Shown: positions 18,912 through 29,576, counted from the first letter of the stretch. The stretch: 64,000 nucleotides of DNA from Salinimonas iocasae (GCF_006228385.1 NZ_CP039852.1:2372001-2436000); one strand, 5' to 3'. Made by a program: numbers and translations. The notes: generated by a model not told the origin, from the sequence alone.

Positions 18912-19935
18912 AAAGCGCCTCGTATCCGTCAACGGTGGAAGAAAAACTAAAACCCTGCGCGAACTGAAGTAATGCTGCCGCGTCGATTTCGCTGCAGTGC
19001 GCAAGTGCAGTGTTCCAGGTTTGCGGTGCATGTTTTTCTATGAGGAACACGCCTTTGTCATATCGTAATTCTTCCGGCACTGCTGTTTTGAACCCTATCA
19101 CTGGTGTGCCACACGCCAGCGCTTCAAGCGACGCCAGACCAAATGGCTCTTCCCACAGAGATGTTGCTAATAAGGCGGTGGCTTGCTGATAAAGCGCCTT
19201 AAGTTCGCTGCTGTTAAGGTGCCCACAATAATGAATGTTCTCATCCAGCTCTCTTTCGATGTAGTGCTGATAATATTCTGTATCAGCACACGGGCCCGCA
19301 ATCATCAGTGGCTTTCCCAGAGCGCGGGCTATTGTAATCGCTTCATGGGCACCTTTTTCGTGACATAAGCGCCCGCACCAGAGCAAAAAGTCGCGCTTTC
19401 TATCCTGCTGCTGAGGACAAAAGTAGTTGGTATCCACGCCATTTGAAATAACATTGATACCGGGGCCTGTAACACCTTCCCACTGATCCTTGAGCCGACT
19501 GGATACGGCAACATAAATATCATCGCCACGCTGGCGATTAAGGGTATGCACTACTGATAATCGGGGCGTGGCCGGGGAATGCAATGTAACGATGTTGCTA
19601 CGCTCATGAAGACTCGCATACTCATAGATTGCATGATAATAACTATGATAATGAACAGCGTCATAATCGCCGGTGTCTATGAGGCCGAACTGCGCCGCCT
19701 GGTACTGTTTTTGTCCCTCAGGCTCGCTGGTTATATCGTCACACATGCGCACAGCCGACTCAGACAGCGATACGGTATTGAAAAGATTTGTTTCATCCGC
19801 CGCTTTGCAAATCACATCCACGCTGTGCCCCCGACGTACCAGCGCGTTTCCAAGCTGGACTACAAATGACTCGGTACCACCGGCAAACGGCGTTGTCAGA
19901 TCTACAACAGGACTGGTAACCAACAAAATATTCAT
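18892..19935 (-). CDS. Family 4 glycosyltransferase
   Basis: A GT4 retaining transferase of about 347 residues. The N-terminal Rossmann half has NILLVTSPVVDLTTPFAGGT with the glycine loop. The C-terminal half has VISNGVDTNYF, LLWCGRLCHEKGAHEAI and the donor-binding EEPFGLASLEALACGTPVIG with the EX7E glutamates. ATG 19935 overlaps the stop of the upstream GT4 gene in an ATGA. It is paralogous to the neighbouring GT4 gene. Confidence 0.9.
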   Translation of the reverse strand: MNILLVTSPVVDLTTPFAGGTESFVVQLGNALVRRGHSVDVICKAADETNLFNTVSLSESAVRMCDDITSEPEGQKQYQAAQFGLIDTGDYDAVHYHSYYHAIYEYASLHERSNIVTLHSPATPRLSVVHTLNRQRGDDIYVAVSSRLKDQWEGVTGPGINVISNGVDTNYFCPQQQDRKRDFLLWCGRLCHEKGAHEAITIARALGKPLMIAGPCADTEYYQHYIERELDENIHYCGHLNSSELKALYQQATALLATSLWEEPFGLASLEALACGTPVIGFKTAVPEELRYDKGVFLIEKHAPQTWNTALAHCSEIDAAALLQFAQGFSFSSTVDGYEALYARVSE

Positions 19936-20951
19936 GCGATCGCTGCCAGTTTGTTCAGATAAGCATTGCACATTTTTGACAGTGGAAATAACGAGGCACG
20001 TTTTATTATGTCTTCGTGAGGCACCAGTGCAGTGGCGTTCATTGCCTCTGCCAGACTGGTAACATTATTGCCTTTTGCCAGCGCGCCACCGCTAACGCTG
20101 ACCAGTTCAGGGAACGCGCCACGATTGAATGCAGCTACCGGTGTACCTGTTGCCATGGATTCGACCGTCGACAAGCCAAACGGCTCGTCCCAGCGGGTGC
20201 CAAATACCGCCATGCGTGCGCCGGCTAAAAGATCGCATACCTGGGGATGGTCCAGATGCCCGAGGTACTCAATGTCCTCTGACAATAACGGCGCTACTTT
20301 TTGCTTATAATAGTCCTGGTTAAAAACGGGCCCGGCTATTTTTAATCCGATACCGCTGGCGCGTGCAGCGTGAATAGCCAGATCGATACCTTTTGAAGGC
20401 GCGATTCGTCCGTAAGTTACCGCGTAATTCCCCTGCTGTTTTTGTGTTGACCATGCAGATAAATCAATACCGTTGTGGATGACGCTGATATCATCATTAA
20501 TAAACGGTCGCCACATTTCCGCCACGCTGTAAGAGACCGCGTTATAGTGAACGTAGGGTGAGAATGAAGCCAGTTCAGCGCCCGCTTTTAATCGGGTATA
20601 AGGTGGTGTGTGAAGCGTTGTTAATAAGGGAAACTGGTTTTTACAGGCCCACACGGCAGGTATAGAACTTAGTGAGTTGTTATGGATAACATCGAAGCCC
20701 TGCCTCTGAATATCTTTCATGCACTTCAATATGAAGTCATTTTCAACAATATCCGGGTATTGCGCATAGGTGCTGTCATTAATAGCAAAAGTACGAAAAT
20801 TGCCTTCCGTTTCACTATCCGGGTGTGCATAGAGCATTACATCACAATAACTGCCATAGTAAGCCATTAGCGATGCCACAAATGCCTCCAGGCCTCCGGC
20901 AAACGGTTGTTTGATGGCAAAGCGCGGAGAGGCTAACACAGCAACTTTCAT
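19932..20951 (-). CDS. Family 4 glycosyltransferase
   Basis: A 339-residue GT4 transferase. KVAVLASPRFAIKQPFAGGL opens the acceptor domain. SVIHNGIDLSAW, VTYGRIAPSKGIDLAI and DEPFGLSTVESMATGTPVAA mark the donor domain, with the paired Glu residues. It overlaps the genes on both sides by four bases (ATGA), so the run is strictly coupled. The similarity to the next GT4 gene suggests an old tandem duplication. Substrate unknown. Confidence 0.9.
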   Translation of the reverse strand: MKVAVLASPRFAIKQPFAGGLEAFVASLMAYYGSYCDVMLYAHPDSETEGNFRTFAINDSTYAQYPDIVENDFILKCMKDIQRQGFDVIHNNSLSSIPAVWACKNQFPLLTTLHTPPYTRLKAGAELASFSPYVHYNAVSYSVAEMWRPFINDDISVIHNGIDLSAWSTQKQQGNYAVTYGRIAPSKGIDLAIHAARASGIGLKIAGPVFNQDYYKQKVAPLLSEDIEYLGHLDHPQVCDLLAGARMAVFGTRWDEPFGLSTVESMATGTPVAAFNRGAFPELVSVSGGALAKGNNVTSLAEAMNATALVPHEDIIKRASLFPLSKMCNAYLNKLAAIA

Positions 20952-21544
20952 GATGTTGCCCCGGGTCGGCCATGGGGCACCTTTTCTAACACCGGAATAT
21001 CGATCATTTCCGGCTCAGCGATTTCGAAGGCTCTTCGTAATAAGTCCCAGTCGCCGCCCTCTTTGTCAGAAAATGGCAATAACGAAAGTAAAAACCGACG
21101 CTCGAAAATGACGGCTTCAAGGGGGTGCTGATACCCCGTTCCCCACTGTTTCTCACCATTAAATAAATGCGGCGTCACGGCGAATGTTTTTATATCGGCC
21201 TGGTCCAACATGCTGGCTAGCGCGCGTTCGTCAAACGTATCATCATCCGTTCTGAAGACCACATATCGGGTAGCTGCCAGATTACGAATCTGGTTATAGG
21301 CAGCGAAGCGGGAGTTGACGGTATGATTAATGTAACGCGCTGCACTGTTGACACTGTGCAAACTTTTTTCAAGCGGATTGGTATGTTTGTATTGTGCTGA
21401 GGAGTTATCAATAACCAGAGCAGGCTGACCGGTAAATGTATCGCTGAACGACTGAACATTTCTAAGCAGATTCTGGTTCATCTCGAACGTAACAAACAAT
21501 GCACCAATATCTGGTGTCGCGTGGGGGGAATTATTGCTGTTCAA
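20948..21544 (-). CDS. GT-A glycosyltransferase-like protein
   Basis: A 198-residue protein, short for GT2. It contains IGALFVTFEMNQNLLRNVQS at the N-terminus, ARNLAA-like IRNLAATRYVVFRTDDDTFD with a DDD metal motif, then GGDWDLLRRAFEIAE, resembling the ED region of GT-A enzymes. It is likely a compact transferase or a partner subunit. It overlaps the next transferase by four bases and is overlapped by the small ORF upstream. Confidence 0.75.
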   Translation of the reverse strand: MNSNNSPHATPDIGALFVTFEMNQNLLRNVQSFSDTFTGQPALVIDNSSAQYKHTNPLEKSLHSVNSAARYINHTVNSRFAAYNQIRNLAATRYVVFRTDDDTFDERALASMLDQADIKTFAVTPHLFNGEKQWGTGYQHPLEAVIFERRFLLSLLPFSDKEGGDWDLLRRAFEIAEPEMIDIPVLEKVPHGRPGATS

Positions 21545-21731
21545 AGTTGCGTATTATTCCAAGCAGCTGCTCGATACGAAGCTTTGCTCTTAAGCGTTCC
21601 GTAGCTTTCCATGATGGCAGTTGCTCCAGCATCTTTTCAGCGCGCCGCAACTCTTCATTTATCGAATTTGTGTGTAGGGGGTTCATTGTCAGTATCGTCC
21701 GGGTAGTTCGAAGTGCTTCATCAGCATTCAA
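21531..21731 (-). CDS. Small helical protein at head of glycosyltransferase operon
   Basis: A 66-residue frame starting with TTG at 21731, with a possible ATG at 21686. It overlaps the following transferase by 14 bases. The sequence is mostly charged helix (INEELRRAEKMLEQL, ATERLRAKLRIEQLLGIIRN), possibly a coiled coil. It is plausible as the first gene of the operon, but coding status rests only on position and composition. Confidence 0.45.
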   Translation of the reverse strand: MNADEALRTTRTILTMNPLHTNSINEELRRAEKMLEQLPSWKATERLRAKLRIEQLLGIIRNFEQQ

Positions 21732-21932
21732 CTTCTACGTCAAAATGATTAATTCACAAATCCTTAAAAAAAGGTTCACCACAAAAACCTGATTCATCCT
21801 TTTTTATGAAACATTTTGAAACCACCTTATTCATTAAAATAAGTTTCAATAAAAACTTAATAAACCTTTTAAAATTTCTGCGTAGTTATAAAAGGCATTC
21901 CACAAATTCAGCTTAATTCGGGAGCGAGTATA

Positions 21933-23474
21933 TTGTCTGCACGGCACATTCTGGCTATCGTAGGTGCAGGCCCTACTACGCTAATGTTTTTAAATGAATT
22001 ACTACAACTGACTACCGCTTTACTTCGGAACCTGGACATTACCGTTTTTGAAGCGTCTGATTCCCCGGGGCGAGGCTTCGCCTTTGGGGATGACGCGATC
22101 CATCCTTGTTTATTGAGTAACAATACACCTGATGAGATCCCGGTACTGACCATGCCTTTTTCACAATGGTACAGACAGGAAAATCGTAAACCTGAAAAGG
22201 CTGAAGATGTACACAGTAACGTAGTTACCCGCGCCGCTATTGGTGCGTATTTTTCATTTAGCTATAAGGTTATTTTTCAAAAGCTAATTGAGAGAGGTCT
22301 GGCTATTCGTCATGAAAAAAATACCGTGGTGGAAAATCTAAAAAGATGCACTCAAGGCATACAATTGTCATTAAATTCGGGTAACAGTGAATATTTTGAA
22401 AAGGTATTTATTAATTACGGCAAGGAACGGTCCGACGGAACACTTAACAATACCTTGCTACCCTACCCCGTAGCCCGATATGCGAACGCCTCATTAAAAA
22501 CGTATAACGTGATTGGCACATCTCTGACCGGCATTGATTGTGTTACAGGTATTGCTCACACCCGTGGCGCGTTCACTTACCACAACAACAAACTGGTATA
22601 CGATTCTCCGGAGAAATGGACAGTTAACCTTTTCTCCTCACACGGCACGTTTCCCCGAATATGGTATTCATCTCACTATAAAGGGTTTTTGAGTCGGTAT
22701 TTCACACGTCACGCTAACCCAACTTACTACTGTTTTGATAACGCGTACCGCCACTTGTTTTTAGGGGCGTTACAGCGTTTTGCGCCTGGTGTGTTTTGCC
22801 AGGTAAAAACGCTTTCTTTCAAAGAAGCTTTAGACTTTATGGCGGGTGATGAACACGGTGTCGACCCCTGGCAGAAACTACATATTGAGCTTTTTTCGGG
22901 TCAGCTATCTCCTTATTCGGATTATGCACTGTGGCCCGTTTTACTCGAAGCATTCTTAGAAGCGATAGAGACTATTCAAATAGTTGTACAGGACCATAGC
23001 CCGGCTACAAGGGAAGTGAAAAGGCTTATTGCCTTTCATACAGCCGCGATTCCCGTACATAGTTGTGAAAAATTGCAGGCTTTGCACCGGGCCGGACGTC
23101 TCAGCATCCGGGCTAAGAAAATTCGTTCAGAGGACATTGTGCATGATAAATCACCAGATACTGTGTTCATTGATGCCCGGGGGAATCTTCCGCCTATCAA
23201 TAACTGCCTGAATACAGACAAAATCGCTAAGGCTCTCGGTATAGCATCTATGGATAAAGCAAAGCTTTGCAGAGAACAGGCCTATGAGATTGTCGCAAAC
23301 GGAGAAGCCAGCGCCATCCATCTGGGCTCTGCATACCTTATCCCGGACAAGCTCAACACACCCGGGCTTGACACCTGTCAGGATATGGCTAAATCGCAAT
23401 TTCTTCATATTAAGAACTGGTTAGCTAAACCGGCCGTAATAACGCACATCAATAAAATACCAACGGCTACCTGA
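21933..23474 (+). CDS. FAD/NAD(P)-binding protein (NAD_binding_9-like)
   Basis: A 513-residue putative flavoprotein. The N-terminal dinucleotide-binding motif is ILAIVGAGPTTLMFLNELL, followed by DITVFEASDSPGRGFAFG (acidic end of strand 2 and the GRGFAF loop). The NNTPDEIP and FSQWY segments are typical of the FAD-NAD(P)-binding family found beside secondary-metabolite and siderophore genes. The start is TTG 21933 with GGGAG upstream. It is divergent from the glycosyltransferase run and has one base between its stop and the next ATG. The reaction is unknown. Confidence 0.75.
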   Translation: MSARHILAIVGAGPTTLMFLNELLQLTTALLRNLDITVFEASDSPGRGFAFGDDAIHPCLLSNNTPDEIPVLTMPFSQWYRQENRKPEKAEDVHSNVVTRAAIGAYFSFSYKVIFQKLIERGLAIRHEKNTVVENLKRCTQGIQLSLNSGNSEYFEKVFINYGKERSDGTLNNTLLPYPVARYANASLKTYNVIGTSLTGIDCVTGIAHTRGAFTYHNNKLVYDSPEKWTVNLFSSHGTFPRIWYSSHYKGFLSRYFTRHANPTYYCFDNAYRHLFLGALQRFAPGVFCQVKTLSFKEALDFMAGDEHGVDPWQKLHIELFSGQLSPYSDYALWPVLLEAFLEAIETIQIVVQDHSPATREVKRLIAFHTAAIPVHSCEKLQALHRAGRLSIRAKKIRSEDIVHDKSPDTVFIDARGNLPPINNCLNTDKIAKALGIASMDKAKLCREQAYEIVANGEASAIHLGSAYLIPDKLNTPGLDTCQDMAKSQFLHIKNWLAKPAVITHINKIPTAT

Positions 23475-23475
23475 A

Positions 23476-23901
23476 ATGTTCACCGCCATTTTACTTAGTG
23501 CACTTATGTCTCTGGCAGTTATTGTCTTTCATTATGGTGCGCTGCGAACGATCACCTCCGTTTCCAGAACGTTCAATTCTCACTTTGCAATGAGTATCAC
23601 CGTAGTCAGTTTTCTGTTTCTGTTGCACTTAATTGAAATTGCCTGGTATGCGGCTCACATATACGCTGCCTACGAATACATAGGCATTATGGGATTTTCG
23701 AAGAACTTTGTCCCTGTGGCTCAGGATTATTTTCATATTGCCGCGTCTGGCTACACCACGCTGGGGGCGTTCTCGAACAGTCCTATTGATAATCTGGCGA
23801 TTCTTGTTGATTTGACCTCACTGACCGGCTTTATGATGCTTACCTGGTCGGCTACTTACTATTACAACATTTTTTCAAACTCACATACTCCGAATTCCTG
23901 A
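23476..23901 (+). CDS. Small membrane protein resembling a two-helix ion channel
   Basis: A 141-residue membrane protein with a helix at 1-25, a second at about 38-60 (ITVVSFLFLLHLIEIAWYAA), a pore-loop-like segment DYFHIAASGYTTLGAFSNSP and a last helix LVDLTSLTGFMMLTWSATYY. The order helix-loop-helix and the GYTTLG segment recall Ion_trans_2 potassium channels, but the TVGYGD filter is absent. One base separates it from the flavoprotein stop, so they are co-translated. Function unknown. Confidence 0.65.
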   Translation: MFTAILLSALMSLAVIVFHYGALRTITSVSRTFNSHFAMSITVVSFLFLLHLIEIAWYAAHIYAAYEYIGIMGFSKNFVPVAQDYFHIAASGYTTLGAFSNSPIDNLAILVDLTSLTGFMMLTWSATYYYNIFSNSHTPNS

Positions 23902-24034
23902 TTAGTGATACAGATTAGTTTCAGGTAGCGGTTAATTCACCGTAGCAATTAGCGTATCTGCCCCGCACTGCTTAGCTGGCGCAAACTGAATGGCTACATG
24001 ATGCGTAGGGATCGCTATTAGTAATCAGGAGATC

Positions 24035-25045
24035 ATGATGACAGATAAAATTGTATGTGTGGCCGGTGCCAGCGGGCTGGTTGGCTCAAATATCGTAAAA
24101 CAGGCATTGCAAAAAGGGTATCGGGTCCATGGCACCATGCGCGATGCTAATGATGAGTCCAAGACAAAATATCTGATGGCGTTGCCTGGTGCGGCTGAGC
24201 GGTTAACCTTGTTTAGCGCTAACGCTGAAGATAGCAAAACGTTTGATGCACCGCTAGAAAACGCTGACGCAGTATTTATCGCCTGCTTTCCGCCTATTTA
24301 TAAGGCAAAGGATGGCACACCGGCAAAAGAGCTGGACCGCGAGCGTGGGTATGATGAAATAATTCGCCCGGTCAGAGATGGCTGTTTAAATATCCTGGAT
24401 GCGGCTAATCGACATGGCGTAAAAAGCGCGGTGTTGTGCTCATCGACCTCCAGTACGAATCCGCCACAACCCGTAGAAATTAAAACCGAACAAAATGCAG
24501 TGTCAGACGCAGAACATCAGATGGACCAGAAAAAATACACCGCTGCGGAGAAAATTGTCATGGAAGACGCTGCAGCCTATTTTTGTCAGAAACACGGCAT
24601 ACGCTTGTGTGTAATGCTTCCCACGATGATGACCGGACCGGTTATTATGCCTCAGCATCTTGAAGGCGACAGCCACGCTCGCTTTATTGAGATGCTAAAT
24701 GGTAACAACACCCACCATGAGAGGGTGCCGGCTGGCTCAATGTCAATGTCGCATATTGAAGATGTCGCACAGCTTTTCATTGCTGCTTACGAGTCTGACA
24801 ATGCACAAGGCCGGTATTTTGCTGTTTACGATAGCTGGAGCTGGCAGGCAATTTACGAAGAGGTTGCGAAACATGTACCGGAAAGTGCACTTCCCCAGCC
24901 GCTTGATGGCCAACCAGAACAGCCAACCCGGTTTGATTTTTCCCGGCGCAACAGCCTGGGTGTAAGCATGCGGGACATCCCTACTACGCTGGAAGAAACA
25001 TTAAACTGGATGAAAACAGACCCCTTTAACGCGGTTTATCAGTAA
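24035..25045 (+). CDS. NAD-dependent epimerase/dehydratase-family (extended SDR) protein
   Basis: A 336-residue protein with an N-terminal Rossmann motif VAGASGLVGSNIVKQAL and MRD at the end of strand 2, as in NADP-preferring dihydroflavonol-reductase-like SDRs. CSSTSSTNPP carries the catalytic Ser/Thr and KYTAAEKIVMEDAA the YxxxK-like pair (Y, then K after four). The C-terminus has a substrate-specific domain. ATG 24035 is used; ATCAGGAG precedes it. It appears monocistronic, converging on the RND genes. Substrate unknown. Confidence 0.85.
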   Translation: MMTDKIVCVAGASGLVGSNIVKQALQKGYRVHGTMRDANDESKTKYLMALPGAAERLTLFSANAEDSKTFDAPLENADAVFIACFPPIYKAKDGTPAKELDRERGYDEIIRPVRDGCLNILDAANRHGVKSAVLCSSTSSTNPPQPVEIKTEQNAVSDAEHQMDQKKYTAAEKIVMEDAAAYFCQKHGIRLCVMLPTMMTGPVIMPQHLEGDSHARFIEMLNGNNTHHERVPAGSMSMSHIEDVAQLFIAAYESDNAQGRYFAVYDSWSWQAIYEEVAKHVPESALPQPLDGQPEQPTRFDFSRRNSLGVSMRDIPTTLEETLNWMKTDPFNAVYQ

Positions 25046-25055
25046 CCGTTCATGG

Positions 25056-25084
25056 CAGGCTGTTGGCGATACACTAACAGCCTG
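25056..25084. terminator. Hairpin between convergent SDR and RND genes
   Basis: Inverted repeat CAGGCTGTT (25056-25064) and AACAGCCTG (25076-25084) with an 11-base loop, followed by TCTGGTTTAAT. The T-tract is weak, so termination is probable but not certain. Confidence 0.45.
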
Positions 25085-25125
25085 TCTGGTTTAATCTAAT
25101 CATTCTCACCTGTACGCTCCCCCCT

Positions 25126-28100
25126 TTACTCAGAGGCTTTGGCAGAGTCCGTACCTGCAAGCTGACTGACAGATGATTTTATATCCTCAAGAATCAGATA
25201 AAAGCACGGCACGATGATGGACATGATCGCCGTAGCAAACACAATACCGAAGCCCAGCGAGATAGCCATAGGAATTAACTGGTAGGCCTGTCTCGATTGC
25301 TCAAGGATGATAGGTGTTAAGCCACCAAAGGTTGTCATGGTGGTTAACGCAATAGGGCGAAACCGCCTGACGCCCGCTTCCACAATCGCATCATATACCG
25401 GAATTTCCGTTGCCCTGCGGTTCGCATAATCAACCATAATCAGTGCGCCATTAACCACAACACCGGACAACGCCACTAAGCCCATCAGGCTGACTATTGA
25501 CAGGTCATAGCCAAATAGCACATGGCCCGCCACGGCTCCGATTGCCCCAAAAGGTATAGCCAGCATCACAATGAACGGCTGGGTATAACTACGAAATGCA
25601 ATAGCCAGCAAGCTATAGATGACAAACATCGCCATGGAGAAGCCAATCCACAACGTGGAAGTAGACTCGCGCATTTCTGCCTGTGATCCGCGAAAAGTCC
25701 AGGTCAACCCGGGGTATTCGTTAAGTAATTGTGGCAATACCTCCTGATTGATTGCATCAAGCACCTGATTAACCGCACCAGCAGGCTCCACATCCATGCC
25801 TACGGTAATAACCCTGCGACCGTCTCTGCGATCTAACGAACTATAAGACTCTGCTTCGTTCAGCTTCACCACATCCATGAGCGGGACTTCTCCGCCCGTC
25901 GGCGTTATCAGTACAAAGTTATCAAGGGTGCTTTGTTGTTCACGCTCTGCTCGCGGCAGTTTTACCCTGACTTCAACCTCATTAGTCCCCCGCAACTGGC
26001 GAAGCGCAACCGCGCCATAAAACGCATCACGAATCTGCCGCCCTACATAGTCAGGCGTTAACCCCAGCGCTTCACCCGCCGGTAAGAGCGTAAAATCCAG
26101 TTGCTTTTTACCGGGCCGATAACTGTCATTAACATCACGTGTTTGTGAAAATGCTTTCATCAACTGAACAAATCGCTGGCTGGCCTGGCCCAACACCGCA
26201 AGGTCGTTGTGGCTTAAGTCGACACTAATATCGTCACGCCAGCCGCCCGGTCCTCGTTCTGTTTCAAAGGTTATCTGGTTAACTCCGTCGATATCACCAA
26301 TTTCATTGCGCCACAATTCGATAACTGCAGCGGCACTCATGTCCCGCTCATCCGGGGGCAGCAGCACAATTTCTACATCAATAAAGCTTTCTCCGCGAAC
26401 GTTTGTCTTTATGCCTTCAGCAACTTCAAAAAGATTTTCCCGCTGAAACATTTCATACGTTGCGTTAGTGATATTTTGCGCAACCTCTGCCGCTTTGGCA
26501 TCGGTGGTTCCTACAGGCAGACGAACACCGGCTTCAATTTCATTGGCTGCTTCTCTGGGCATCATAATTACCCCAAGATGATCGCTGGTAGCAAAAGCAC
26601 CGGTCACTGCCAGTAAGCACAATGCACAAAGCAGCGTCAGATAGCGATGTCGCAGGCAGCGGGTAAGAAACGGTTTATAGCGGTTTTTGATAAAACGCTC
26701 CAGACCACTGGCAAATGAAGCTTTTATTCGTGCGACCATTGATGGAGCTTCAGACACTTTTTCCCGCTTGCTGTGCGCCAGGTGCGCGGGCAGTATGAAT
26801 AATGCTTCAACAAGGGAAATAAGCAAAACGGTAATGACTACCGCTGGCAGCGGCCACCAGAATAAGCCGGTGGTTCCGGGCATAAACATGACAGGCAGAA
26901 AGGCGACTATTGTTGTCAGAATGGTAAAGGTAACCGGCGCGGCAATATCCTGCGCCCCTTTTATCGCGGCTGATAAGCCATCCATGCCCTGCTGCCGGTA
27001 CTCATGAATGTTTTCACCCACCACGATGGCATCGTCTACCACTATGCCCAGCACCACGAGAAAGGCAAACATTGAAATCATGTTTATACTGACGCCGATC
27101 ATGGGTAAAAACATGATGCCACCCACAAAAGAGATGGTCATGCCCATCATGATCCAGAATGCCAGTCGGTACTCCAGAAACAAACTCAGAATTATCAGCA
27201 CAATTACAATCGCCATCCAGCCATTATCCAATAGCAAAAAAAGGCGATCGTTAAAATCCTCGGCACGGTTGCTGTCGATGCGGTAATTCACGCCTTCAGG
27301 CAGCGTGCTATCCAGCTCAGCGAATATGGTCTCCACGGTCTGTGCTATCTCAAGTGGAGACTGCTGGCCGACCCGGAATATTTCTATTTCAACACTTGGC
27401 TGGCGGTTGAACTGAGAGTGAAAGCCGGCTTCCTCGAAGCCATCATAGATGGTGGCAATATCCTTAAGGTAAACAATATCACCGGAGACATTAGTGACCA
27501 CCGGGATCTGGCCGTATTCTTGTGCCCACTGTTTACGCTCTTTTACGCGCACAAGAATTTCACCTTCATTGGTTTTTATCTCGCCGGCGGGAACATCCTG
27601 CGAGGCCTGTTCAATCAGGTCAGCCACCTGTGAGAGCGTTATGCCATATTGTCTTAAGGTTTGTTTGGGTATCTCTACATGCGTAACGTAATCGGGTACA
27701 CCGCCAATTTCCACCTGCGTAATAGCAGGCTCACTGACCAGCCGATCCCGAAGTTGCTCTGCCAGTTTACGCAACGTCCAAATATCCACATCACCGTAAA
27801 GTCCGAGCTCCATCACATCACGCTGCTGAACCTGCATTGTCACTTCCGGCTCTTCAGCATCAACCGGAAAAGTTCTGATGCGATTAACCGCCTGATCAAT
27901 ATCCTGAAAGGCTTTCATGCGATCCAGGCCAGAAACAAGTTCCAGCGATACTATACCGCTTCCTTCACGGGCCGTTGACGTCATCTCCCTGATACCCTGA
28001 ACGCCTCTCACGGCCTCCTCAACGGGTTGCAATATCCCTTTCTCAACCTCTTCAGGTGACGCCCCCGGGTATTCTACGACCACCTCGACGATACCCAGCT

Positions 28101-28254
28101 CAAATTCAGGGTACACTTCTTTTTGAATGGTAAAGGCTGTAATGACACCGCCGCCCAATAGCACCAGCATTAGCAGGTTGGCCGCAATAGAGTTTCCCGC
28201 CATCCAGGCGATAGGGTTGAACCGACTGCGCTGAGTAGTGTTGTCGCTATCCAT
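25126..28254 (-). CDS. RND efflux pump permease (AcrB/MdtB type)
   Basis: A 1042-residue inner-membrane drug/proton antiporter of the HAE-RND family. It has an N-terminal helix ([20 protein letters not shown]), two large periplasmic loops and two groups of membrane helices. TM4 has the paired Asp residues of proton relay ([18 protein letters not shown]) and the second half repeats the architecture ([20 protein letters not shown]). Length is normal. It overlaps the adaptor gene by eight bases. No TolC-type outer-membrane gene is nearby. The substrate range cannot be predicted. Confidence 0.95.
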   Translation of the reverse strand: MDSDNTTQRSRFNPIAWMAGNSIAANLLMLVLLGGGVITAFTIQKEVYPEFELGIVEVVVEYPGASPEEVEKGILQPVEEAVRGVQGIREMTSTAREGSGIVSLELVSGLDRMKAFQDIDQAVNRIRTFPVDAEEPEVTMQVQQRDVMELGLYGDVDIWTLRKLAEQLRDRLVSEPAITQVEIGGVPDYVTHVEIPKQTLRQYGITLSQVADLIEQASQDVPAGEIKTNEGEILVRVKERKQWAQEYGQIPVVTNVSGDIVYLKDIATIYDGFEEAGFHSQFNRQPSVEIEIFRVGQQSPLEIAQTVETIFAELDSTLPEGVNYRIDSNRAEDFNDRLFLLLDNGWMAIVIVLIILSLFLEYRLAFWIMMGMTISFVGGIMFLPMIGVSINMISMFAFLVVLGIVVDDAIVVGENIHEYRQQGMDGLSAAIKGAQDIAAPVTFTILTTIVAFLPVMFMPGTTGLFWWPLPAVVITVLLISLVEALFILPAHLAHSKREKVSEAPSMVARIKASFASGLERFIKNRYKPFLTRCLRHRYLTLLCALCLLAVTGAFATSDHLGVIMMPREAANEIEAGVRLPVGTTDAKAAEVAQNITNATYEMFQRENLFEVAEGIKTNVRGESFIDVEIVLLPPDERDMSAAAVIELWRNEIGDIDGVNQITFETERGPGGWRDDISVDLSHNDLAVLGQASQRFVQLMKAFSQTRDVNDSYRPGKKQLDFTLLPAGEALGLTPDYVGRQIRDAFYGAVALRQLRGTNEVEVRVKLPRAEREQQSTLDNFVLITPTGGEVPLMDVVKLNEAESYSSLDRRDGRRVITVGMDVEPAGAVNQVLDAINQEVLPQLLNEYPGLTWTFRGSQAEMRESTSTLWIGFSMAMFVIYSLLAIAFRSYTQPFIVMLAIPFGAIGAVAGHVLFGYDLSIVSLMGLVALSGVVVNGALIMVDYANRRATEIPVYDAIVEAGVRRFRPIALTTMTTFGGLTPIILEQSRQAYQLIPMAISLGFGIVFATAIMSIIVPCFYLILEDIKSSVSQLAGTDSAKASE

Positions 28255-29512
28255 GCGAAACTACCTGGTCTGCCGCTGAAGATTGAGCATTGTCTGACTG
28301 TTGTTGGGTTATCTCGCCGGTAACGTTAACCGGAACGCCATCGCGAACCACCGCCAGATTAGTGGTAATAACCTTATCCCCCGGCGCTATCCCCTGATTT
28401 ATGTACGCGTATTGTTCGTCTCGGTAAGCAACAGATACATCTTTGATTTTAAGTGAATTACTTTGTGCCACCCATACCGTATTGTTGTTTCTTACATAAC
28501 TGATTGGCAGGCGGACAACATTGGAAAGTGTTCTGGCAGGAAGACTGACCCTGACATAGCTGCCTGCAATGACAGGCGCAAAAGTACCAGCTTCGTTATT
28601 GTCACGTTGGATGAGTAGCGGGTCATCGACTTCAATCAGTACCGTTGCCATTCTGGTTTGCTCATCAAGCGTAGTGATGACTTCTTTGATTCGGCCCTTT
28701 CGCGTAACATCTTTTCCCCAGGCCGACTCGTTTGCTATTGTCGCGCGTGCCATCGGGTCTGCACCAGTCTGGTTGCCTGCGGCGCTACTGTCTGCCGTGG
28801 CCAGCCATTGTAACTTACTGGAGGGCAAGGCCGCTTCAATCCAGTAAGTTTTGGTACCTACAACATTGGCAATAGTATCGGCAGGGCTGACCTGAGAACC
28901 CAGATTCACGTCCTGACTGATAACCTGACCAGTAAACGGCATTTTAATCACAGTACGCGCCAGGGCGAGCCGGGCTTCGCGCACTGCGACTTCAGCCTGC
29001 TCAAATTCGGCCCTGACCTGTTTTAATTGCGGCTCCCGAAGTATTAATGCGCGATTTTTCTGAGGAACATCGCGCTCGAGTGTTGCCAAATCATTGCGTG
29101 CAACTTCCTGCTCCCCCATTTCAATATCCAAAAGCGCCTGTGCCCGTGATAGATCGGCCTGAGCACGTTCAAGGGCAAGCTGATAATCTTTTTGATCAAG
29201 CTTTACCAGCCACTGACCTTCCTCGACGATACTGCCTGGAACAAAACGTTTGGAAATGGCGGTAATTTCACCAGATACGCGTGGTCGCAGCATAACGTCC
29301 CTGGCAGGGACAACTTCCCCCATTGCTGTAATTCGAGGGGTATGCTGACTGGACGTCGCGGTCATGACTTTGACAGGCATGGCACTGCTTTTAGTTGCGC
29401 CATCCTTCTCTGCAACTGGCTGGGTCGAGTAAACGGTAGTCACCGCGATAGCAGTGACAGCTACAACAACCAACCCAATCAGAAATGATATTTTGTGAGA
29501 TTTTCGGAACAT
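28247..29512 (-). CDS. RND efflux periplasmic adaptor (membrane fusion protein)
   Basis: An adaptor of about 421 residues that bridges the RND permease to an outer-membrane channel. A membrane helix ([20 protein letters not shown]) anchors it. A lipoyl-like half ([20 protein letters not shown]) leads into the coiled-coil hairpin rich in Glu/Arg/Ala, then the second half ([20 protein letters not shown]) and beta-barrel domains. I chose ATG 29512 at the membrane segment rather than the distal 29578 start. It is translationally coupled to the permease. Confidence 0.92.
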   Translation of the reverse strand: MFRKSHKISFLIGLVVVAVTAIAVTTVYSTQPVAEKDGATKSSAMPVKVMTATSSQHTPRITAMGEVVPARDVMLRPRVSGEITAISKRFVPGSIVEEGQWLVKLDQKDYQLALERAQADLSRAQALLDIEMGEQEVARNDLATLERDVPQKNRALILREPQLKQVRAEFEQAEVAVREARLALARTVIKMPFTGQVISQDVNLGSQVSPADTIANVVGTKTYWIEAALPSSKLQWLATADSSAAGNQTGADPMARATIANESAWGKDVTRKGRIKEVITTLDEQTRMATVLIEVDDPLLIQRDNNEAGTFAPVIAGSYVRVSLPARTLSNVVRLPISYVRNNNTVWVAQSNSLKIKDVSVAYRDEQYAYINQGIAPGDKVITTNLAVVRDGVPVNVTGEITQQQSDNAQSSAADQVVSHG

Positions 29513-29548
29513 AATTAGCTTATTTTTCAAAACTATAATGTTCGGTAC

Positions 29549-29576
29549 GTCAGTAGTCCTGAATAGGACTACTGAC
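29549..29576. promoter_or_regulatory. Perfect 12-bp inverted repeat upstream of the efflux adaptor gene
   Basis: GTCAGTAGTCCT (29549-29560) and AGGACTACTGAC (29565-29576) flank GAAT. It lies 37 bases upstream of the adaptor ATG and 50 bases after the stop of the charged-repeat gene. It lacks a T-tract, so a regulator-binding operator for the efflux genes is as likely as a terminator. Confidence 0.5.
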
